Of a DNA stretch of 64,000 nucleotides, positions 51,124 to 60,750 are shown piece after piece. The notes under the pieces are model-generated. The model ran no database searches, had not been told where the DNA came from, and saw only the letters and a list, made by a program, of their open reading frames with translations. The DNA comes from Streptoverticillium olivoreticuli subsp. olivoreticuli (GTDB lineage Bacteria > Actinomycetota > Actinomycetes > Streptomycetales > Streptomycetaceae): assembly GCF_003391135.1 (NCBI RefSeq), contig NZ_CP031455.1, positions 5,936,001-6,000,000 on the forward strand, read 5' to 3'. How positions within the stretch are numbered: position 1 is the stretch's first letter; the number at the start of each line of letters is the position of its first letter. Made by a program: the position numbers and the translations under genes.

Positions 51124-51575
51124 TTCGTTGCGCCTGCGGCGGGGCGCCCTGCGGGCGCGGCCTCAAGCTCCCCCAGCTACCGCTGGGAGGTGCCCCCACG
51201 GGCTGGGTTGTGGCTGGGCCGGGGGCGTGGCCTCCGGGGCAGGGGTCCTGGACCGTATATTTACGGCGCGTTGCCCCTGAGTGTGTTGAGTGCCCGGGGC
51301 TTGCGCCGCAAATACACGACAGCGTCCAGGACCCCTACCCCTGCGGCCCCACCCCCTCCCGCCGGAGGACGGCTGCGGGCCGTCACCGGAAGGGGTGCGC
51401 GTCATCTTCTGAGTGCCGGGCGGCTGCGGCCCGTGTGGGGCAACCCTCGCCGGTGCGGCCGTATGTCGCCGACGGCGAGCGGCTGGCACCGGAAAGGGTG
51501 CCCATCGCCTTCTGAGTAACGGGCGGTCGCGGGTGGGTGTGTCCCGCCGCGGTAGCAGCGGGCAGCCGGCCGCGG
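51124..51575 (+). repeat. Inverted-repeat unit, left copy, with a variable hairpin core
   Basis: This copy pairs, as an imperfect inverted repeat, with 53395-53765 on the other side of the phosphohexomutase gene. Conserved blocks are CGGCGGGGCGCCCTGCGGGC, CCACCCCCTCCCGCCGGAG and GGGTGGGTGTGTCCCGCCGC. The inner hairpin (51241-51345, arms GGGGTCCTGGAC / GTCCAGGACCCC) differs in sequence from that of the right copy but keeps pairing. It holds no gene. Confidence 0.75.
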
Positions 51576-51592
51576 CGGGACGTGAAAGGGCC

Positions 51593-53260
51593 CTAGATGC
51601 CCGCCGCCTGGGACAGGTCGCGCTTGATGTGGGTCAGGACATCCGTCGCGCGGGCGCGCGCGTCCGTCAGGGCGATCGCCGACGCGACCGGGACCACGAC
51701 CTCCAGGTAGCACTTGATCTTCGGCTCCGTGCCCGACGGCCGGACGATGACCCGCGCCCCCGAGACCGTTCCGGACGCGTCACCGGCGAGGTGATAGCGC
51801 AGGCCGTCCGTCGGCGGCAGCGCCTCCGAGCCCTTGGCCAGGTCCTCGGCCGACGTCACCTGGAGACCGGCCAGCATCGCGGGCGGCTGCTCGCGCAGGC
51901 GGCGCATCGCGTCGGAGATCAGGGACAGGTCCTCGACGCGCGCCGAGAGCTGGTCCGTGGCGTGCAGGCCGTGCTCGACCGCGAGGTCGTCCAGCAGGTC
52001 CGTGAGCGTACGGCCGGTCTCCTTGAGCTCGGCCGCCAGCTCGGCGACCAGCAGGGCGGCGGTGATGCCGTCCTTGTCGCGTACGCCCTCGGGGTCGACG
52101 CAGTAACCCAGCGCCTCCTCGTACGCGTAGCGCAGGCCGTCCACGCGGGCCAGCCACTTGAAGCCGGTGAGGGTCTCCTCGTAGTCGGCGCCGGGGGCGG
52201 CGGCCGCGATGCGGGAGAGGAGGGACGAGGAGACGATCGTGGTCGCGAACGTGCCCTGCGCCTTCTTGTGCACCAGGTGCGTGGCCAGCAGCGCGCCCAC
52301 CTCGTCGCCGCGCAGCATGCGCCAGCCCTCGGCGGACTCGGGGTCCGGCACGGCGACGGCACAGCGGTCGGCGTCGGGGTCGTTGGCGATGACGATGTCC
52401 GGCTGGGCCTCGCGGGCCGTCGCGAACGCCAGGTCCATCGCGCCCGGCTCCTCCGGGTTGGGGAAGGAGACGGTCGGGAAGTCCGGGTCGGGCTCGGCCT
52501 GCTCGGCGACCACCGTCGGCGCGGGGAAGCCCGCCCGCTCGAAGGCGGCGGTCAGTACGGTGCGGCCGACGCCGTGCATGGGCGTGTAGACGACGCGTAC
52601 GTCCCGGGCGGAGCCATTGGTCAGGACCGCGTCCGTACGCTCCAGGTAGGCCTGCACGATCGTGTCGCGGAGGGTCTCCCAGCCGGCGGAGGGGCGGGGC
52701 ACGTCGTCCAGGCTCTCGACCGCGGCGATCTCGGCGGCGATCTCCGCGTCGGCCGGGGGCACGATCTGGGAGCCGTCGCCGAGGTAGACCTTGTAGCCGT
52801 TGTCGCGCGGCGGGTTGTGGCTGGCGGTCACCTCGACGCCCGCGACCGCGCCGAGGTGGCGGATCGCGAAGGCGAGCACGGGGGTGGGCAGCGGCCGGGG
52901 GAGCAGCGCGGCCTTGAGTCCCGCGCCGACCATCACGGCCGCGGTGTCCAGGGCGAAGTCGGCGCTCTTGTGGCGGGCGTCGTAGCCGATGACGACGGTG
53001 CCGCCGGCGTGGCCCTGCTTCTTGAGGTACGCGGCGAGACCGGCGGCCGCGCGGATCACGACGGCGCGGTTCATGCGCATGGGACCGGCGCCCAGCTCAC
53101 CGCGGAGACCGGCCGTACCGAACTGGAGGGTGCCGCCGAAGCGGATGCTCAGCTCGGCGGTGTCCCCGGCGTCGATGAGCCGGGCGAGCTCGTCACGGGT
53201 GTCGGGGTCGGGGTCCTCGGCCAGCCACGACTTGGCTCGCGCGATGAGGTCTCGCTCCAC
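51593..53260 (-). CDS. Phosphohexomutase/phosphopentomutase (PMM/PGM superfamily)
   Basis: A 555-residue enzyme with four alpha-D-phosphohexomutase domains. The phosphoserine loop is TASHNPPRDNGYK, the metal loop is ANDPDADRCAV, the sugar loop is TGFKWLARVDG and the C-terminal phosphate loop is RPSGTEPKIKCYLE. Lengths near 550 are typical of the PgcA/phosphoribomutase type. In nucleoside catabolism it could turn (deoxy)ribose 1-phosphate into the 5-phosphate used by DeoC, since no classical deoB is seen. GTG 53260 follows GGAGGAG. Confidence 0.88.
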   Translation of the reverse strand: MERDLIARAKSWLAEDPDPDTRDELARLIDAGDTAELSIRFGGTLQFGTAGLRGELGAGPMRMNRAVVIRAAAGLAAYLKKQGHAGGTVVIGYDARHKSADFALDTAAVMVGAGLKAALLPRPLPTPVLAFAIRHLGAVAGVEVTASHNPPRDNGYKVYLGDGSQIVPPADAEIAAEIAAVESLDDVPRPSAGWETLRDTIVQAYLERTDAVLTNGSARDVRVVYTPMHGVGRTVLTAAFERAGFPAPTVVAEQAEPDPDFPTVSFPNPEEPGAMDLAFATAREAQPDIVIANDPDADRCAVAVPDPESAEGWRMLRGDEVGALLATHLVHKKAQGTFATTIVSSSLLSRIAAAAPGADYEETLTGFKWLARVDGLRYAYEEALGYCVDPEGVRDKDGITAALLVAELAAELKETGRTLTDLLDDLAVEHGLHATDQLSARVEDLSLISDAMRRLREQPPAMLAGLQVTSAEDLAKGSEALPPTDGLRYHLAGDASGTVSGARVIVRPSGTEPKIKCYLEVVVPVASAIALTDARARATDVLTHIKRDLSQAAGI

Positions 53261-53394
53261 GGTTTCTCCTCCGGAGTGGTCGAGTCTGGGCGCGGGTCCG
53301 CTGCGCTCTGCCGGGTGCGCAGGTCCGTCGCCGGGTGTTGCATCGTTGCCCTGACGCAGGGCTGGTAAATCACACGTTGATGCGCTGTGGGGCA

Positions 53395-53765
53395 GGCCAC
53401 TCGCCGTCGTCGGCTGCCCGCCGCTACCGCGGCGGGACACACCCACCCGCGACCGCCCGGCACTCAGAAGGTGACGGGCACCCCTTCCGGTGCCACCCAC
53501 CCGCCGTCGGCGGCGTACGGCCGTACCGCGTGGGTTGCCCCGAACGGCCCGTACGTTGCTCTCCGGCGGGAGGGGGTGGGGCCGCAGGGTGGGGTTCTGG
53601 AACGCGGTGCGTTGTCACAGCACGCAATACGCGTCACAGCGCCACGCACCGCGTTCCAGGTTCCCAGCCCGGAGGCCACGCCCCCGGCACCCACCACAAC
53701 CCAGCCCGGCCGGCGTTTGAGGCCGCGCCCGCAGGGCGCCCCGCCGCAGGCGCGAACAAAGCCGC
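53395..53765 (-). repeat. Inverted-repeat unit, right copy, with a variable hairpin core
   Basis: The mirror of 51124-51575. It keeps the same outer blocks, while its hairpin (53592-53664, arms TTCTGGAACGCGGTGCGT / ACGCACCGCGTTCCAG) has a different sequence. It fills the space between the phosphohexomutase and phosphorylase genes, and no gene was found in it. Confidence 0.75.
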
Positions 53766-53810
53766 ACCCACAAAGCGAACCGCACCCAGCGGAAAGCGCA
53801 CCCAACAGAC

Positions 53811-54626
53811 CTACAGGCGGTCGAGCACCGAAGCCAGCAGCGCCCCCATCGCGGTCGCGGAGTCGCGCCCGGCCTGGAGGACCTCTTCGTGGTTGAGCGG
53901 CTCGCCCGTCATGCCCGCGGCCAGGTTCGTGACCAGGGAGATGCCGAGGACCTCGGCGCCGGCCTCACGGGCGGCGATGGCCTCGAGGGTGGTGGACATG
54001 CCGACCAGGTCCGCACCGAGCGTGCGGATCATCTTGATCTCCGCGGGCGTCTCGTAGTGCGGGCCGGGGAACTGGACGTAGACGCCCTCTTCGAGGGTCG
54101 GGTCGACCTCCTGGCAGAGGCTGCGCAGCCGCGGCGAGTAGAGGTCGGTGAGGTCGACGAAGTTGGCGCCGACGATCGGCGAGGTCGCCGTGAGGTTGAT
54201 GTGGTCGCTGATCAGCACCGGCTGGCCGGGGCGCATGCCCTCGCGGAGGCCGCCGCAGCCGTTGGTCAGGACGATGGTCTTGCAGCCGGCGGCGACGGCG
54301 GTGCGGACGCCGTGCACGACGGAGGCGACACCGCGGCCCTCGTAGTAGTGCGTGCGGCCGAGGAAGACCAGGACGCGCTTGTCGTTGACCTTGTACGAGC
54401 GGACGGTGCCCGCGTGGCCGGCGACGGCGGCGGCGGAGAAGCCCGGGAGCTCGGTGACCTGGAACTCGATCTCGGGGGTGCCGAGGGCTTCGGTGGCGGG
54501 AACCCATCCGGAGCCCATGACCAGGGCGACGTCGTGGGTCTCGGCGCCCGTGAGCTCGCGCAGGCGGGAGGCGGCGGCGTCGGCCGCGGTGTACGGGTCG
54601 GTCTGGGGGGTAACTGATGCGTTCAC
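53811..54626 (-). CDS. Purine nucleoside phosphorylase (trimeric type)
   Basis: A 271-residue enzyme that splits purine nucleosides with phosphate. [14 protein letters not shown] (phosphate loop), [24 protein letters not shown] and [12 protein letters not shown] are the PNP-II/PunA motifs, and [13 protein letters not shown] is the base-site region. GTG 54626 lies about seven bases after a -10 (TACCCT on the minus strand), so the mRNA is leaderless. The regulon operator lies just upstream. The family is the deoD/punA counterpart in actinobacteria. Confidence 0.93.
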   Translation of the reverse strand: MNASVTPQTDPYTAADAAASRLRELTGAETHDVALVMGSGWVPATEALGTPEIEFQVTELPGFSAAAVAGHAGTVRSYKVNDKRVLVFLGRTHYYEGRGVASVVHGVRTAVAAGCKTIVLTNGCGGLREGMRPGQPVLISDHINLTATSPIVGANFVDLTDLYSPRLRSLCQEVDPTLEEGVYVQFPGPHYETPAEIKMIRTLGADLVGMSTTLEAIAAREAGAEVLGISLVTNLAAGMTGEPLNHEEVLQAGRDSATAMGALLASVLDRL

Positions 54627-54651
54627 GCGGACGAGGGTAGCCGCTATTCGC

Positions 54652-54663
54652 CTACGCGCGTAG
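54652..54663. promoter_or_regulatory. Nucleoside-regulon operator 5 (purine nucleoside phosphorylase)
   Basis: CTACGCGCGTAG lies 25 bp before the PNP start, about 12 bases upstream of its -10 element (TACCCT on the minus strand). Confidence 0.72.
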
Positions 54664-54820
54664 ATGTCGCTGGTGACGGTGTTCCGATTGTTGCTTTGTG
54701 GAATGCGACGAGACGCATTCGTCAGAGAAATCCGCCGGGCCCGGCGCGGCGGCCCGCAGGCCGCCACGGACGCCGTACGAGCAACACGGCCAGGGCGCAG
54801 CCAAGGCACCGCCGATGCCC

Positions 54821-55258
54821 TCAGCAGGGCCGCTTCCGGAGCTCCATCACATAGTCGTGCGGCGCCCCGGCCGACTCCGCGGCGTCGGCGATCTCGCCGA
54901 GGTAGCGCGCGGAGGGCAGCCCGCCCTCGTAGCCGTTGAGGACGTACACCCAGGCGGGCTCCTCGCCGTCCAGGGTGTGCACGCGGACCCTCATCCGGCG
55001 GTAGATGTCGAGGCCGACACCCTCCCAACGGTCCATCGAGTCCTCGTCCATCGGGGCGATGTCGTAGAGCGCGACGAAGACCTGGGAGCGCGGCGCCTCG
55101 ACGACGGTCGCGAGCGCTCCCTCCCAGCCCAGCTGCTCCCCGCCGAACGTCAGTCGCCAGTCGGCGAGCCAGCCCGTGCCGCGCAGGGGCGAGTGGGGTG
55201 CGCGGCGGGACATCAGCCGCGCGTCGAGGTTGCCGGCGTACGCGGCGTAGAGCGACAT
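54821..55258 (-). CDS. Gamma-glutamylcyclotransferase-like (AIG2/GGCT fold) protein
   Basis: A 145-residue protein starting at ATG 55258. [17 protein letters not shown] is the substrate-loop YGxNL variant. [17 protein letters not shown] and [23 protein letters not shown] follow the GGCT fold, in which a Glu near the centre is catalytic. [19 protein letters not shown] matches the C-terminal part. It may act on gamma-glutamyl or related amines; the substrate is unknown. Confidence 0.78.
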   Translation of the reverse strand: MSLYAAYAGNLDARLMSRRAPHSPLRGTGWLADWRLTFGGEQLGWEGALATVVEAPRSQVFVALYDIAPMDEDSMDRWEGVGLDIYRRMRVRVHTLDGEEPAWVYVLNGYEGGLPSARYLGEIADAAESAGAPHDYVMELRKRPC

Positions 55259-55365
55259 GGCTCCGAGAGTACGGGAGTGAGGCGGAACGGCATTTGGGGT
55301 GGCAGTCTCGAAGGGAGGTTCGTCCGGAACCTCCTGCCGGTCCTCGCACGGATGCCCGTAGGGAT

Positions 55366-55385
55366 GTACGTAGGTATTTACGTAC
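55366..55385. promoter_or_regulatory. Inverted repeat upstream of lpdA
   Basis: GTACGTA-GGTATT-TACGTAC has perfect 7-bp arms, 51 bp upstream of lpdA. It may be an operator. Confidence 0.45.
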
Positions 55386-55436
55386 GGATCCGCCGGGGGA
55401 GGCCCCGGGAGAAGTCGCTTTGATGGGTGCGGGACA

Positions 55437-56909
55437 ATGGAGTACGTGACTCGGATCGTGATCATCGGTGGCGGACCCGGCGGCTATGAGGCGGCGCTCG
55501 TCGCCGCGCAGCTCGGCGCGGAGGTGACCGTCGTCGACTGCGACGGTCTGGGCGGGGCGTCGGTGCTCACCGACTGTGTGCCCTCGAAGACCCTTATTGC
55601 GACGGCCGAGGTGATGACTACCTTCGACTCCTCGTACGAGGAGCTGGGGATCATCGTCGCGGACACTGCATCCGACAGCGGCTGCGCCGCGGGTCCACCG
55701 CAGGAACAGGCGGCGCGGGTCGTGGGCGTGGACCTGGGCAAGGTCAACCGCCGTGTGAAGCGGCTGGCGCTGGCGCAGTCGCACGACATCACCGCGTCCG
55801 TCACCCGGGCGGGCGCGCGCGTGCTGCGCGGCCGCGGCCGGCTGGAGCCGCACCAGGCCCCGGACGGCTCGCGCAAGGTCGTCGTGCGGGCCGTCGACGG
55901 CACCGAGGAGACCCTGGTCGCGGACGCGGTGCTGATCGCCACGGGCGCGCACCCGCGGGAGATCCCGGACGCGCTGCCGGACGGCGAGCGGATCCTGAAC
56001 TGGACGCAGGTCTACGACCTGGACGAGCTCCCCGAGGAGCTCATCGTGGTCGGCTCGGGTGTCACCGGCGCGGAGTTCGCGGGTGCCTACCAGGCCCTCG
56101 GGTCCAAGGTCACGCTGGTGTCCTCGCGCGACCGCGTGCTGCCGGGCGAGGACCCCGACGCGGCCGCGGTGCTGGAGGACGTCTTCCGGCGGCGCGGGAT
56201 GAACGTGATGGCGCGGTCGCGGGCGCAGTCCGCGAAGCGCGTCGGCGACCGCGTGGAGGTGACGCTGGCCGACGGCCGGGTGATCACGGGTACGCACTGT
56301 CTGATGGCCGTCGGCTCGATCCCCAACACGGAGGGGATCGGCCTGGAGGAGTCCGGCGTCCGGCTCAAGGAGTCCGGCCACATCTGGACGGACCGGGTCT
56401 CGCGCACGAGCGCGCCCGGCGTCTACGCGGCCGGTGACTGCACCGGGGTGCTGGCGCTCGCGTCGGTCGCGGCGATGCAGGGCCGCATCGCGATGTACCA
56501 CTTCCTGGGTGACGCGGTGGCGCCGCTCAATCTCAAGGCTGTATCCGCGAACGTATTTACGGATCCGGAGATTGCGACGGTCGGCTATACGCAGGCCGAT
56601 GTCGACAGCGGCAAGATTGACGCCCGCATGGTGAAGCTGCCGCTGCTGCGGAATCCGCGGGCGAAGATGCAGGGTATTCGCGACGGTTTCGTGAAGATGT
56701 TCTGCCGTCCGGGTACGGGCATCGTGGTCGGCGGCGTGGTGGTCGCGCCCCGCGCGAGCGAGCTGATTCACCCGATTTCGATCGCGGTCGACAACAACCT
56801 GACCGTGGAGCAGATCGCCAACGCGTTCACCGTCTACCCCTCGCTGTCCGGCTCCCTCGCCGAGGTGGCCCGCCAGCTGCACGCGAGGAAGACGCAGCGC
56901 GAGGGGTAG
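55437..56909 (+). CDS. lpdA: LpdA-type NAD(P)H-quinone reductase
   Basis: A 490-residue FAD protein of the disulfide reductase family. [21 protein letters not shown] binds [23 protein letters not shown] binds NAD(P) and [10 protein letters not shown] closes the fold. The redox pair is broken: [14 protein letters not shown] has only the second Cys, and the C-terminal catalytic His-Pro region reads TVYPSLSGS. Mycobacterium tuberculosis LpdA (Rv3303c) has the same losses and reduces quinones. A 12-residue insert ([12 protein letters not shown]) follows residue ~80. GTG 55446 may be the true start. Confidence 0.9.
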   Translation: MEYVTRIVIIGGGPGGYEAALVAAQLGAEVTVVDCDGLGGASVLTDCVPSKTLIATAEVMTTFDSSYEELGIIVADTASDSGCAAGPPQEQAARVVGVDLGKVNRRVKRLALAQSHDITASVTRAGARVLRGRGRLEPHQAPDGSRKVVVRAVDGTEETLVADAVLIATGAHPREIPDALPDGERILNWTQVYDLDELPEELIVVGSGVTGAEFAGAYQALGSKVTLVSSRDRVLPGEDPDAAAVLEDVFRRRGMNVMARSRAQSAKRVGDRVEVTLADGRVITGTHCLMAVGSIPNTEGIGLEESGVRLKESGHIWTDRVSRTSAPGVYAAGDCTGVLALASVAAMQGRIAMYHFLGDAVAPLNLKAVSANVFTDPEIATVGYTQADVDSGKIDARMVKLPLLRNPRAKMQGIRDGFVKMFCRPGTGIVVGGVVVAPRASELIHPISIAVDNNLTVEQIANAFTVYPSLSGSLAEVARQLHARKTQREG

Positions 56910-57017
56910 CGGACCGGGGGGTTCCCTATACCACGTCATACGGTCCGCAGCGGACAACTTCCGTAAAATTCTGCAACCTGCTGAAAACGGATGGTCGTTG
57001 GCGTTACTGTCGGTTTC

Positions 57018-58031
57018 GTGTTCGCTGCAGAACGTCGTCAATTGATCCTCGAAATGGTGCGCGCCAACGGAGCGGTTTCGCTCCGTGAGCTCGCCCGCGT
57101 CGTCCAGACCTCCGAAGTGACCGTACGGCGGGACGTGCGGGCATTGGAGGCAGAAGGACTGCTCGACCGCCGGCACGGCGGTGCGGTGTTGCCGGGCGGT
57201 TTCACCAGGGAGTCCGGCTTCCCGCAGAAATCCCATCTAGCGACCGCGGAGAAGACGGCCATCGCCGATCTCGCGGCGAGCTTTGTCGAAGAGGGCGAAG
57301 CGGTAGTCGTCGGCGCCGGTACGACCACGCAGGAGCTGGCCCGCCGGCTCGCGCGCGTGCCGGGCCTGACCGTGGTCACCAACTCCCTGCTCGTCGCACA
57401 GGCACTGGCCCACGCCAACCGGGTCGAGGTCGTGATGACCGGCGGCACGCTGCGCGGCTCCAACTACGCCCTGGTGGGCAGCGGGGCCGAGCAGTCGCTG
57501 CACGGGCTGCGGGTGTCCAGAGCGTTCCTGTCCGGCAGCGGGCTGACCGCCGAGCGCGGCCTGTCCACGTCCAACATGCTCTCCGCGAGCGTGGACCGGG
57601 CGCTGGTGCAGGCGGCGGCGGAGGTCGTGGTGCTGGCGGACCACACGAAGCTGGGCACCGACACCATGTTCCAGACGGTGCCCACCGACGTGATCACCCG
57701 CCTGGTGACGGACGCGCCCCCGGGGCACGACGACCGCGCGGCCACGGAGCTCCAGGCCCTCGCGGACCAGGGCGTCCACATCTCGGTCGCGGGGCCCGGC
57801 GCGGGGTCGGGCTCGGGACCGGCGGGCGTCCCCGGCGGGGGCGAGGCGGTGCCGCCGGGTCGCCGCCGCGACGTGCCGCTGCCGGGACAGCGGCGCACCC
57901 ACCCGATGGGGCCCGGGCAGCCGCCCGGGCCGGTGCAGGGGGGGCCGCCGGGCCCCCAGCTGCGCAGCGCGGTGTCCCTGGGCGACCAGGCGACCGCGCG
58001 GGTGGCCGACCTGGCGCCCAGGCGGCGCTGA
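57018..58031 (+). CDS. DeoR-family transcriptional regulator with long tail
   Basis: A 337-residue protein. The HTH ([35 protein letters not shown], 5-40) and the sugar-isomerase-like effector domain (LGADTTTQELA-like [44 protein letters not shown]) are standard DeoR. The last ~85 residues are a disordered Pro/Gly/Arg-rich tail ([16 protein letters not shown]). GTG 57018 follows TTACTGT by seven bases, suggesting a leaderless mRNA; ATG 56991 would add nine residues. The target is unknown. Confidence 0.88.
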   Translation: MFAAERRQLILEMVRANGAVSLRELARVVQTSEVTVRRDVRALEAEGLLDRRHGGAVLPGGFTRESGFPQKSHLATAEKTAIADLAASFVEEGEAVVVGAGTTTQELARRLARVPGLTVVTNSLLVAQALAHANRVEVVMTGGTLRGSNYALVGSGAEQSLHGLRVSRAFLSGSGLTAERGLSTSNMLSASVDRALVQAAAEVVVLADHTKLGTDTMFQTVPTDVITRLVTDAPPGHDDRAATELQALADQGVHISVAGPGAGSGSGPAGVPGGGEAVPPGRRRDVPLPGQRRTHPMGPGQPPGPVQGGPPGPQLRSAVSLGDQATARVADLAPRRR

Positions 58032-58040
58032 CCCGGGGCC

Positions 58041-58664
58041 TCAGGCGTCGGACGGGGTGTCTTCGCAGTCCCGTCCGGCGCTCGCGGGCGCCTTCAGACC
58101 GGTGAGCGTGAGCATCAGGAGCCGGTCCGCAAGACCGGGGTCGTCCGGCGACTGCTCGACGGCCAGGGAGATCGCGTTGGTCAGCTGCATCAGATCCACG
58201 ATGCCGACGTCCTCCCGGACCGCCCCCGCCCCCTGGGCGCGGGCGAGCAGCTCGCTGCCAGCCTCCCGCATCGGCAGGCTGCACCGCGACATCGCGGACG
58301 CCTCGTCGCTCTGCGCGGCCATCAGGGCGCGCGACAGCCCCCGGTAGGTGCTGGCGTGCGCCACGATCGTCCGCAGCCAGTCCACGAGCGCCCGGCAGGG
58401 CTCGGGCGAGGCCAGCAGCTCCCGCGACCGGGCCAGCAGGGCGTCGACCTCGCCCTGGAAGACGGCGCTCATCAGGGCCGTGCGGTTGGGGAAGTGCCGG
58501 TAGAGGGTCCCGATGCCGACGCCCGCGCGGCGGGCGATGTCTTCGAGGGAGGCGTCCGTGCCGTGCGCGGTGAAGGCGGTACGGGCTTCCACGAGCAGCC
58601 GCTCGTAGTTGCGCCGGGCGTCCGCGCGCATGGGGCGTGGCGCGTGTGTGGTCTCCGTGGTCAT
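58041..58664 (-). CDS. TetR-family transcriptional regulator
   Basis: A 207-residue protein. HTH region: ARRNYERLLVEARTAFTAHGTDASLEDIARRAGVGIGTLYRHFPNR across ~17-65 with the recognition helix GIGTLYRHF. The C-terminal ligand domain (~80-195) is all-helical. It is convergent with the DeoR gene. Its target is not evident; nothing divergent lies close on its upstream side except a repeat-rich spacer. Confidence 0.86.
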   Translation of the reverse strand: MTTETTHAPRPMRADARRNYERLLVEARTAFTAHGTDASLEDIARRAGVGIGTLYRHFPNRTALMSAVFQGEVDALLARSRELLASPEPCRALVDWLRTIVAHASTYRGLSRALMAAQSDEASAMSRCSLPMREAGSELLARAQGAGAVREDVGIVDLMQLTNAISLAVEQSPDDPGLADRLLMLTLTGLKAPASAGRDCEDTPSDA

Positions 58665-58995
58665 TGCCGCCTCCCTTGGGGTCCCCGCGGCTCAAGAATG
58701 CCATTCGCTTGCGCGGGGGCGGGTTGGGGTGGGCGCGCCTTTGCCTTCGGGTGCGGGTACGTTGCCGCCTGCGGCGGGGGCGGCCTGCGGCCGCGTCCTC
58801 AAACGCCGGACGGGCTGAATTCCGGGCTACGGTCCGCGGAATTCAGCCCGTCCGGCGATTGAGGACAGCGCGCGGAGCGTGCTTCGGGGTCTGGGGCGGA
58901 GCCCCCACGCGGCGGAGCCGCAAATCGACACAGCCGGGAAGGGGCGGGTAGGGGAAAGCCCGCCGCAGGCGTACCCGCGGCGGGCTCGATCCGGG
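58665..58995. other. Repeat-bearing spacer, no gene
   Basis: The 330-bp stretch between the TetR start and the accA stop holds a palindromic repeat and short GC-rich flanks (CTGCGGCGGGGGCGGCCTGC). I see no credible coding region in it. Confidence 0.6.
58795..58957. repeat. Streptomyces palindromic repeat, partial copy
   Basis: A 72-bp inverted repeat (GTCCTCAAACGCCGGACGGG... to ...CGGCGATTGAGGAC) with a longer centre (GAATTCCGGGCTACGG...). It continues with GCGCGCGGAGCGTGCTTCGG and ends in CCGGGAAGGGGCGGG, as in the copy at 37906-38114. The left end block is missing. Confidence 0.8.
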
Positions 58996-60750
58996 TCAGT
59001 CCTTGATCTCGCAGATGACCGCTCCGGAGGAGACCGACGCGCCGACCTCCGCCGTGATGCCCTTGACCGTGCCCGCGCGGTGCGCGTTCAGCGGCTGTTC
59101 CATCTTCATCGCCTCGAGGACCACGATGAGATCGCCCTCGGCGACCTCCTGGCCCTCCTCGACCGCGACCTTGACGATCGTGCCCTGCATCGGGGACGTG
59201 AGCGCGTCACCCGAAGCCGCGGAGCCCGCCTTCTTCGTCGCGCGCCGCTTCGGCTTCGCGCCGCCCGCCGCCGCCGTACGGGCGATGGTCATGCCCAGCG
59301 ACGACGGCAGGGAGACCTCGAGCCGCTTGCCGCCGACCTCGACGACGACCGTCTCGCGCCCGGGGGCCTCTTCCTCGTCCTCGGCGACCGCGCCCGCGAA
59401 GGCCGGGATCTCGTTGACGAATTCCGTCTCGATCCACCGGGTGTGGACGCGGAAGGGGTCGGAGGTGAAGGCGGGGTCGGTGACGACGGCGCGGTGGAAG
59501 GGGATGGCGGTGGCCATGCCCTCGACCGTGAACTCGCCCAGCGCGCGGGCCGCGCGCTGGAGCGCCTGCTCGCGGGTCGCGCCCGTCACGATGAGCTTGG
59601 CGAGGAGGGAGTCCCAGGCGGGGCCGATGACCGAGCCGGCCTCCACGCCCGCGTCGAGGCGGACGCCGGGGCCCGAGGGGGCGTCGAAGCGGGTGACGGT
59701 GCCGGGGGCGGGCAGGAAGTTCCGGCCCGGGTCCTCGCCGTTGATGCGGAACTCGAAGGAGTGTCCGCGCAGCGGCGGGTCGTCGTAGCCGAGTTCCTCG
59801 CCGTCGGCGATGCGGAACATCTCCCGTACGAGGTCGATGCCGGTGACCTCTTCGGTGACGGGGTGCTCGACCTGGAGGCGGGTGTTGACCTCCAGGAAGG
59901 AGATCGTCCCGTCCTGGCCGACCAGGAACTCGCACGTGCCGGCGCCTTCGTATCCGGCCTCGCGGAGGATGGCCTTGGAGGCGCGGTAGAGCTCGGCGTT
60001 CTGCTCCTCGGTCAGGAACGGTGCCGGGGCCTCCTCGACGAGCTTCTGGTGGCGGCGCTGGAGCGAGCAGTCGCGGGTGGAGACCACGACGACGTTGCCG
60101 TGCTTGTCGGCCAGGCACTGGGTCTCGACGTGGCGGGGCCGGTCGAGGTAGCGCTCGACGAAGCACTCGCCGCGGCCGAAGGCGGCGACCGCCTCGCGGA
60201 CGGCGGAGTCGTAGAGCTCGGGGACCTCCTCCAGCGTGCGGGCGACCTTCAGGCCGCGTCCGCCGCCGCCGAAGGCGGCCTTGATGGCGATGGGCAGGCC
60301 GTGTTCACGGGCGAACGCCACGACCTCGTCCGAGCCCGAGACGGGGTCGGGGGTCCCGGCGACCAGCGGCGCACCGGCGCGCTGGGCGATGTGACGGGCC
60401 GCCACCTTGTCGCCGAGATCGCGGATGGCCTGCGGCGGCGGGCCGATCCACGTCAGGCCTGCGTCGATGACGGCCTGCGCGAATTCCGCGTTCTCGGACA
60501 GGAATCCGTATCCGGGGTGGACGGCGTCCGCGCCCGACTCGGCTGCTGCGGCAAGCACCTTGGCCACGTCGAGGTAGCTCGTCGCCGGGGTGTCACCGCC
60601 CAGCGCGTACGCCTCGTCGGCGACGCGGACGTGCAGAGCGTCCCGGTCCGGATCGGCGTAGACCGCCACACTTCCGATCCCGGCGTCCCGGCATGCACGA
60701 GCGACGCGGACAGCGATTTCGCCACGGTTGGCGATGAGCACCTTGCGCAC
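58996..60750 (-). CDS. accA: Acyl-CoA carboxylase alpha chain (biotin carboxylase plus BCCP)
   Basis: A 584-residue protein. It begins [20 protein letters not shown] (biotin carboxylase N-domain), has [19 protein letters not shown] (ATP-grasp Gly loop) and [19 protein letters not shown] linker (~450-510) leads to the biotinyl domain, with biotin-Lys in [11 protein letters not shown]. It carries out ATP-dependent biotin carboxylation for acetyl- or propionyl-CoA carboxylases. The Streptomyces AccA2-type protein is about 590 residues. GTG 60750 follows AAGGAGGGAG. The beta chain is encoded elsewhere. Confidence 0.95.
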   Translation of the reverse strand: MRKVLIANRGEIAVRVARACRDAGIGSVAVYADPDRDALHVRVADEAYALGGDTPATSYLDVAKVLAAAAESGADAVHPGYGFLSENAEFAQAVIDAGLTWIGPPPQAIRDLGDKVAARHIAQRAGAPLVAGTPDPVSGSDEVVAFAREHGLPIAIKAAFGGGGRGLKVARTLEEVPELYDSAVREAVAAFGRGECFVERYLDRPRHVETQCLADKHGNVVVVSTRDCSLQRRHQKLVEEAPAPFLTEEQNAELYRASKAILREAGYEGAGTCEFLVGQDGTISFLEVNTRLQVEHPVTEEVTGIDLVREMFRIADGEELGYDDPPLRGHSFEFRINGEDPGRNFLPAPGTVTRFDAPSGPGVRLDAGVEAGSVIGPAWDSLLAKLIVTGATREQALQRAARALGEFTVEGMATAIPFHRAVVTDPAFTSDPFRVHTRWIETEFVNEIPAFAGAVAEDEEEAPGRETVVVEVGGKRLEVSLPSSLGMTIARTAAAGGAKPKRRATKKAGSAASGDALTSPMQGTIVKVAVEEGQEVAEGDLIVVLEAMKMEQPLNAHRAGTVKGITAEVGASVSSGAVICEIKD

